A DNA stretch of 64,000 nucleotides from NCBI GenBank assembly GCA_037577475.1, contig CM075203.1:23315397-23379396 (forward strand), read 5' to 3'. Origin of the DNA: Chaunax sp. Z400 (taxonomy: Eukaryota > Chordata > Actinopteri > Lophiiformes > Chaunacidae). The notes under the pieces are model-generated. The model was not told where the DNA came from and ran no database searches. It saw only the letters and a list, made by a program, of their open reading frames with translations. Shown piece after piece: positions 62,501 to 64,000 of this stretch; within the stretch, counting starts at the first letter, position 1; each line of letters opens with the position of its first letter. A program made the translations under genes and the position numbers.

Positions 62501-62834
62501 CAGATTTTCAGTCTTACCTCCAGGACCTTGATCTTGCCAGGCATGCTGTTTTCTATGGTTGTGTCCAGGCAGTGTCGGAGGGCGGGGCTGTCTAGCAGGC
62601 CCTGCAGTAGGCTGTCCTGCAGCAGACACACTCTCTCCTTCTCCACTGTCTGTTCCAGTTCAGACGGCAGGTTCCCATTCAGCTCCAGGCTGCAAAGCAG
62701 GGCCAGCAGCCGCGTCAGGCTGGGCTCAGAGGACTCGGGACTGGGAAGATGGTCCCCCATTTCCCCCTGTAGCCCTGGGATGGACAGCTTAACACCATGA
62801 GGGGCCAACTTTTGCTGCAGTCTGTAGATTAAAC
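37851..62834 (-). CDS. fasn: Fatty acid synthase, 3' 21 coding exons (C-terminal ~1,371 residues)
   Basis: Cytosolic multifunctional enzyme that builds palmitate from acetyl-CoA, malonyl-CoA and NADPH. Coding exons, 5' to 3' on the minus strand: 62834-62518, 62390-61989, 61827-61663, 61509-61394, 61073-60919, 59462-59259, 59093-58943, 57702-57524, 57377-57258, 56824-56702, 55470-55247, 50824-50623, 44579-44428, 43273-43182, 43098-42704, 41920-41729, 41593-41366, 40693-40482, 40256-40158, 38984-38733, 37988-37851. All junctions are GT-AG, phases agree throughout, and the total is 4,118 nt ending in TAG. The protein ends in SLAEPRVTAREG, the animal FASN C-terminus. Domain order is pseudo-methyltransferase, pseudo-KR, ER, KR, ACP, TE. 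The first visible exon starts two bases into a codon, so the KS, AT and DH exons lie outside the window. No frameshift or stop was found, so it is probably functional. Exon edges were set by eye from reading frame and splice consensus. Confidence 0.96.
38259..38640 (+). repeat. Perfect 23-bp minisatellite, 16 copies plus a partial
   Basis: Unit: CAGGTGAACCGGTTCGCTGG followed by TAA. All 16 full copies look identical, so the expansion is recent. 23 is not a multiple of 3 and the unit has no stop in the minus-strand frames concerned, so it creates a spurious 202-residue ORF. It lies in the last fasn intron. The flank (38185-38258) resembles the Tc1-like relic at 40855-41120. Confidence 0.97.
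39190..39690 (+). repeat. (ATT/ATC)-rich compound microsatellite, ~500 bp
   Basis: Trinucleotide-like runs of TCATTATCA mixed with a recurring TTAATACTATCAGTATCATC segment every ~30-40 bp. It lies in the fasn intron between the last two internal TE exons. The apparent Ile-rich ORFs on both strands are artefacts. Confidence 0.95.
40855..41120 (-). mobile_element. Tc1-related transposon 3'-end relic
   Basis: Reverse-oriented copy of the fish Tc1-like terminal region: ATCCGAAAAAAGTTAGGAC near one side, GTGAATTTGATGCCAGTAAC then CACGTTGGGACAGGAGAAGC inward. No coding capacity. It lies in the fasn intron between exons 40693 and 41366. Confidence 0.6.
41670..41728 (+). repeat. (ATA)n microsatellite abutting fasn ACP exon donor
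   Basis: ATAATAATA runs that read (TTA)n on the transcribed strand and start at the third intron base after the ACP exon. Confidence 0.9.
41729..41920 (-). CDS. fasn: fasn exon carrying the acyl carrier protein
   Basis: One 192-bp exon, residues about 1000-1063 of the visible protein. It contains LADLGLDSLMGVEVRQTLER. The Ser of DSL is the residue that receives 4'-phosphopantetheine and tethers the growing acyl chain. The second half (MREIRQLTINKLRELASSK) is the last ACP helix and linker. Its 5' splice site is GTATTA and runs straight into an (ATT)n microsatellite, an unusual donor context described under findings. Confidence 0.95.
42704..50824 (-). CDS. fasn: fasn exons for the ketoreductase domain
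   Basis: Four exons (50824-50623, 44579-44428, 43273-43182, 43098-42704), residues about 720-999 of the visible protein. This is the NADPH-dependent beta-ketoacyl reductase. The Rossmann motif YIITGGLGGFGLELSQWL is in the first exon, followed by KLVLTSRSGI. Then come GPVGGVFHLAM, YFVSFSSVSCGRGNAGQSN and the active-site region NYGYANSAME, with the Tyr and Asn of SDR-type reductases. GLPALAVQWGAIGDVG follows. The intron between the first two exons is about 6.0 kb, the longest in the visible gene. It carries a hAT transposase relic and nested MITEs. Confidence 0.95.
43274..44427. other. fasn intron, no recognised features
   Basis: AT-rich, unique-looking. Only short chance ORFs. Confidence 0.4.
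44690..46465. mobile_element. Probable non-autonomous hAT-type element, interrupted by another MITE
   Basis: The left end is GGCTATGTTCACACTTGCAGG. The right end, reverse-complemented, is GAGACTACATTCACACTACC. Subterminal sequences mirror each other (GGTCTGATTTTTTGCTCATA on the left, AAATCAGATCTGAGAAAAAA on the right). The middle is occupied by the TIR element 45450-46378. No transposase. It lies in the 6-kb fasn intron. The class call rests on the ends only. Confidence 0.5.
45450..46378. mobile_element. Palindromic TIR element (GGGTCAATTTGACCC ends), nested
   Basis: The left end is TAGGGTCTTCGGGTCAATTT and the right end, reverse-complemented, is TAGGGTCTTTGGGTCAAATT. Internal inverted arms also match: CTCATGTTCAACCATTGTAA (45482) with its complement near 46028, and AACTCCTTGTTCTGAACATA (45728) with its complement near 46000. 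The RNA would therefore fold into a long hairpin. The centre has a (CA)n tract at 45888-45914. Confidence 0.75.
46466..48078. other. fasn intron, no recognised features apart from a (GA)n run
   Basis: A short (GA)n run lies at about 47891-47913. A 63-residue hydrophobic minus-strand ORF at 47457-47648 has no recognisable family or neighbours and is probably chance. Confidence 0.4.
48079..50018 (-). mobile_element. hAT (Charlie-like) transposon relic with transposase, 5' end lost
   Basis: The 3' terminal sequence CAGGGGTGTCCAAACTTTTT then GAGGGCCAGATTTGAT (48079 onward) is the usual hAT-Charlie end. Transposase pieces are at 50018-49128 and 49118-48696, separated by one stop/frameshift near 49120. 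Motifs: DYFSLACDESTDASDTAQLL (first catalytic Asp), VSGIITDGAPAMV (second Asp), VRWLSRGSALQQFFSL and the C-terminal dimerisation segment STYLCEKTFSVINLNKN. The N-terminal zinc finger is missing. It lies in the 6-kb fasn intron, in the same direction as fasn, so reading through would add an exon-like stretch. Confidence 0.88.
50022..50216 (+). repeat. (TA/CATA)n microsatellite
   Basis: About 190 bp of TATATACATACATA variants ending in a short (CA)n. It sits exactly between the broken 5' end of the hAT transposase and the dispersed repeat that follows. ORFs here are artefacts. Confidence 0.95.
50215..50430 (-). repeat. Dispersed repeat copy (inverted relative to 59688-59945)
   Basis: Reverse complement reads ACCTCCGCCAACGGAGGAGG, TTATGTTTTTGCCGGTGTTG and, at the far end, GGATTAAACTGCCACATGTA. 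Matched by 59688-59945 on the opposite strand. Confidence 0.85.
50880..50947 (+). repeat. Minisatellite, short left part (46-48-bp unit)
   Basis: About 1.5 monomers with ATGTTGCAGTGTAATGTAGT and CATACTTCTAGAACAGT, identical in type to 54197-55130 but on the other side of the LINE. Confidence 0.9.
50948..54196 (-). mobile_element. Nearly full-length CR1/Rex1-like LINE, degenerate, inside a minisatellite
   Basis: Endonuclease pieces: RGGGICVYINNNWCRQYTLG, FGNIILCTVYVPPSGNAVSV and MGDFNHCKLDLSLPGFQQY, with ANLDHNTIHLIP. Then come the linker, RT blocks LTSIVMKCFERMMVLLLRK, LFVDFSSAFNTMQPHLL, STGAAQGCVSSPVLFTLYT and EFSDDTAILCL, and the C-terminal FYRAVLESIIRYGITTWYGS. About six frames, so inactive. 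The 3' tail is (TATCT)n at 50951-50975. GC-rich sequence at 53830-54060 is likely its 5' region. It lies in the fasn intron between the ER and KR exons. Confidence 0.87.
54197..55130 (+). repeat. Minisatellite, main part, ~20 copies of a 45-48-bp unit
   Basis: The unit contains ATGTTGCAGTGTAATGTAGT, ATTTTACAGTCATACTTC and TAGAACAGTA. Shorter units lack an internal ACAG. Some copies read GTTGCTGTG instead of GTTGCAGTG in regular alternation. It lies in a fasn intron. Peptide-like ORFs (repeated MTVKYYIT) are artefacts of the repeat. Confidence 0.95.
55247..59462 (-). CDS. fasn: fasn exons for the enoyl reductase domain
   Basis: Six exons (59462-59259, 59093-58943, 57702-57524, 57377-57258, 56824-56702, 55470-55247), residues about 386-719 of the visible protein. 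This domain reduces the trans-2-enoyl intermediate with NADPH in each elongation cycle. Visible motifs: YYSSLNFRDIMLATGKL, LLGMEFSGHD, VMGLLPAKGLATSV, the medium-chain-dehydrogenase nucleotide-binding stretch LIHSGSGGVGQAAIAIAL, FANSRDASFEQH, VDVVLNSLAEEKLQAS, GRFLEIGKYDLSNN and FRYMAQGKHIGKV. The exons are compact (120-224 bp), with phase-1 G|GT junctions at most borders. Confidence 0.95.
55925..56285 (+). repeat. Dispersed repeat (same family as 3500-6815), uninterrupted copy
   Basis: TGTGTCCCTGTCCCTGACTC, CT-rich stretch, GGCAGTTTTTCATCGCCACT, GGATTGTTGGGTCTCTCCAT and GGCGCTATATAAATAAATTG, with a TTGAATTGAAATTGAATTG tail. It shows the intact site that the L1 at 3723-6655 interrupted in its own copy. 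Confidence 0.85.
57703..58942. other. fasn intron (ER region), no recognised features
   Basis: 58130-58740 contains CT-rich and moderately GC-rich sequence with open but unrecognised frames. No splice-consistent exon and no named repeat. Confidence 0.35.
59688..60235 (+). repeat. Dispersed repeat bounded by GGCGGAGGT-type ends
   Basis: Starts ACCTCCGCCAAGGGAGGAGG and ends TTGGCGGAGGTCTGCGCTCT. The first ~250 bp are the inverted partner of 50215-50430, except for an extra AACATCCAACATCCAATGTTGG/hairpin block near 59790-59845. It lies in the fasn intron between exons 60919 and 59462. Confidence 0.75.
60250..60540 (+). repeat. Dispersed repeat, diverged copy of the 55925-56285 family
   Basis: GAGGTTTCTTCCTGTTAGGG, GGGGGATTGTTGGGTCTCTG, AGTCAGTCTAGACCTGGACT and TGGCTCTATATAAATAAATT, in the same order as the other two copies. 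Confidence 0.8.
60919..62834 (-). CDS. fasn: fasn exons for pseudo-methyltransferase and pseudo-ketoreductase regions
   Basis: Five exons (62834-62518, 62390-61989, 61827-61663, 61509-61394, 61073-60919), roughly residues 1-385 of the visible protein. Recognisable FASN stretches include LNGNLPSELEQ, LLDSPALRHCLDT, ADLVLCNHSW, KSFYGSALFLCRR, GIVGMVNCLRQEPGGNRIR and GDLVMNVFRDGKWGVFRH. In animal FASN this part is a structural remnant of a polyketide-synthase C-methyltransferase plus the truncated structural half of the ketoreductase, and is taken to be catalytically inactive. The acceptor of the 61509 exon was chosen at TTTAAG|GAC because this joins WVETLK to DLMVESSD in the right phase. An alternative AG lies further upstream. 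Confidence 0.9.
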
Positions 62835-63131
62835 CTAGACGGAGGACGAGGGACAGGAAAAGAACATTACACAGACTGTGGGTGAATAATGGTGAACATG
62901 TTGAGGGTTGATTTTCATATTAGTGTTGATTCAGCTTAGTTGACCTGAGCTACATAGCTGGCTAACTAGCTGGGTTGTTTATGAGCTTATATTATTACCC
63001 TGCATCAAAGTGTAGAACAAGGTTAAGCAGTGTTAGCTGCGTTTGGTTGGCCAGCTAACATTAACTGCTATCTCTTCCCTTTGATGAGTAATACCCCAGG
63101 TAGGTAGAACATATATGGATCATCTTTACAC

Positions 63132-63351
63132 CTGTGTCTGGGCTGATGTGATCAAAAGTGGACGGTTCTGAGTGAAGGAGTGAATGCGTCTGAGACTCAA
63201 GGAGATCCGATAGCTCCAACCACTTTGGGAGGTGGTCCGGGCCACCAGTGTGTGTATATGAATGTTTGGGCTGCAGTGAAGGAGCACCAACCCAATTGAC
63301 AACAACAAGAAGCCACATCAACAGACACAGATTTTCATGAATGGAGTACAT
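63132..63351 (-). other. Unidentified ORF with a signal-peptide-like start, possible exon
   Basis: Opens MYSIHENLCLLMWLLVVVNW, then VGAPSLQPKHSYTHT and on to FDHISPDTG, where CACAG|GTGTAA could be a donor. It has a hydrophobic core followed by an Ala, as in a signal peptide. I do not recognise the protein. It lies upstream of the first visible fasn exon and does not resemble the FASN sequence expected there. The intron phase (1) would match that exon. Most likely chance. Confidence in it as a real exon is low. Confidence 0.15.
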
Positions 63352-63659
63352 GCTGTCTATTCATACAGGCTGACTGAGGCTGGGTTCACTATGATGCACA
63401 TCACATGTTTGTGCTCAGCAGATGTTGGAGAGAACATTGGATGCAAAACAGCTGCAGCAAATTCTTAATCATTTGTGCCTTCTTGCAAAATCAGCATTAG
63501 ATACAACACAATAATTAGTTTGTTTCCCTCTAACACGTTCATGTCAGGTCATCGCAGCACTGCTGCACCGGTGCTTTCAGTTCAAATGTGGTAATAGTGA
63601 GCTGTTACAAAAATAATGCACACTGAGCAGAATCATGATGAGAAAGAGAGAAGGTGAGG

Positions 63660-64000
63660 AAGATAATAATAATATAATAATAAACTTTATTTATAGAGCA
63701 CTTATCTAAACAAAGTGCTTCACAAAATAAGTCAAAATAATACAGTCAGAAAACATAAAAGACAATAAAAGAGCAAACTTTTATAATATGAATCATACAT
63801 CAGAAAAGGCTTTTCTGTAAAAATGAGTTTTAAGCAGTGATTTAAAAACAGGTAGTGTGTTTGCAAGCCTGATCTGTTCGGGCAGGGAATTCCAAAGCCT
63901 AGGGGCCCTGATGGCAAAAGCTCGGTCACCATTGGTCACCAGCCTTGACCTCGGGACAACAAGCGAGGGAACATTAGAGGACCTCAAATTACGGCGTGGA
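63660..64000 (-). mobile_element. L2/CR1-like LINE 3' end, running off the window
   Basis: The minus strand encodes RAPRLWNSLPEQIRLANTLP, then VFKSLLKTHFYRKAFSDV, the typical end of fish L2/CR1-clade reverse transcriptase ORFs. After the stop, a short hairpin (GAAGCACTTTG/AAGTGCTC) and (TTA)n at 63663-63690 form the 3' end. The rest lies beyond 64000, inside the fasn intron. Confidence 0.75.

Noticed and set aside
37851..62834. Polyketide synthase (teleost pks1-like) rather than fasn
   Set aside because: The C-terminal thioesterase, the ending SLAEPRV..REG, and close agreement of the KR, ER and ACP blocks point to FASN.

Overview
This is vertebrate, almost certainly teleost fish, DNA. The coding sequence is split into short exons with GT-AG introns. 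The introns are packed with typical fish repeats: L1-like, CR1/Rex1-like and RTE/Rex3-like LINEs, Tc1-like and hAT transposons, MITEs, and long micro- and minisatellites. There are no operons, CRISPR arrays or prokaryotic signals. The species cannot be named from the sequence.

Two host genes could be assembled exon by exon, both on the minus strand and in the same orientation. (1) polr3d, encoding RNA polymerase III subunit RPC4: eight coding exons from 34679 (ATG) down to 9517 (stop). They give 389 residues with every intron phase consistent, and the gene looks complete. (2) fasn, encoding animal fatty acid synthase: its 3' 21 coding exons run from 62834 down to 37851. They encode about the last 1,371 residues (pseudo-methyltransferase, pseudo-KR, enoyl reductase, ketoreductase, acyl carrier protein and thioesterase). 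The ketosynthase, acyltransferase and dehydratase exons must lie beyond position 64000. I found no frameshift or stop in either gene, and the catalytic motifs I could check are present. The two genes are about 3.2 kb apart. They have no evident functional link beyond adjacency: one makes palmitate, the other is part of the tRNA/5S transcription machinery.

Layout, left to right. 1-9500: repeats downstream of polr3d (an L1-like 3' end, a Harbinger-type Myb/SANT fragment, and an L1 copy inserted into another repeat). 9517-34679: polr3d. Its introns hold a full-length but dead L1-like element with a target-site duplication (10644-14437), a TTAA-flanked MITE, a CR1/Rex1-like element with an intact 671-residue reverse transcriptase ORF (16023-18390), a 4-kb 38-bp satellite (18393-22413) that runs directly into a Tc1-like transposon, a (CA)n tract, and a doubly truncated LINE between roughly 150-bp direct repeats. 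34680-37850: intergenic, with an RTE endonuclease fragment and the presumed fasn 3' UTR. 37851-62834: fasn exons, with introns carrying a perfect 23-bp minisatellite, nested MITEs, a hAT transposase relic, a CR1-like LINE that split a 46-48-bp minisatellite, and an inverted pair of dispersed repeats. 63660-64000: the 3' end of an L2/CR1-like LINE.

I did not find a new molecular system. The most interesting signals are genome-structural: satellites that appear to grow out of transposon sequence, a LINE that replaced most of a splice-acceptor region, microsatellites touching 5' splice sites, and a LINE flanked by unusually long direct repeats.
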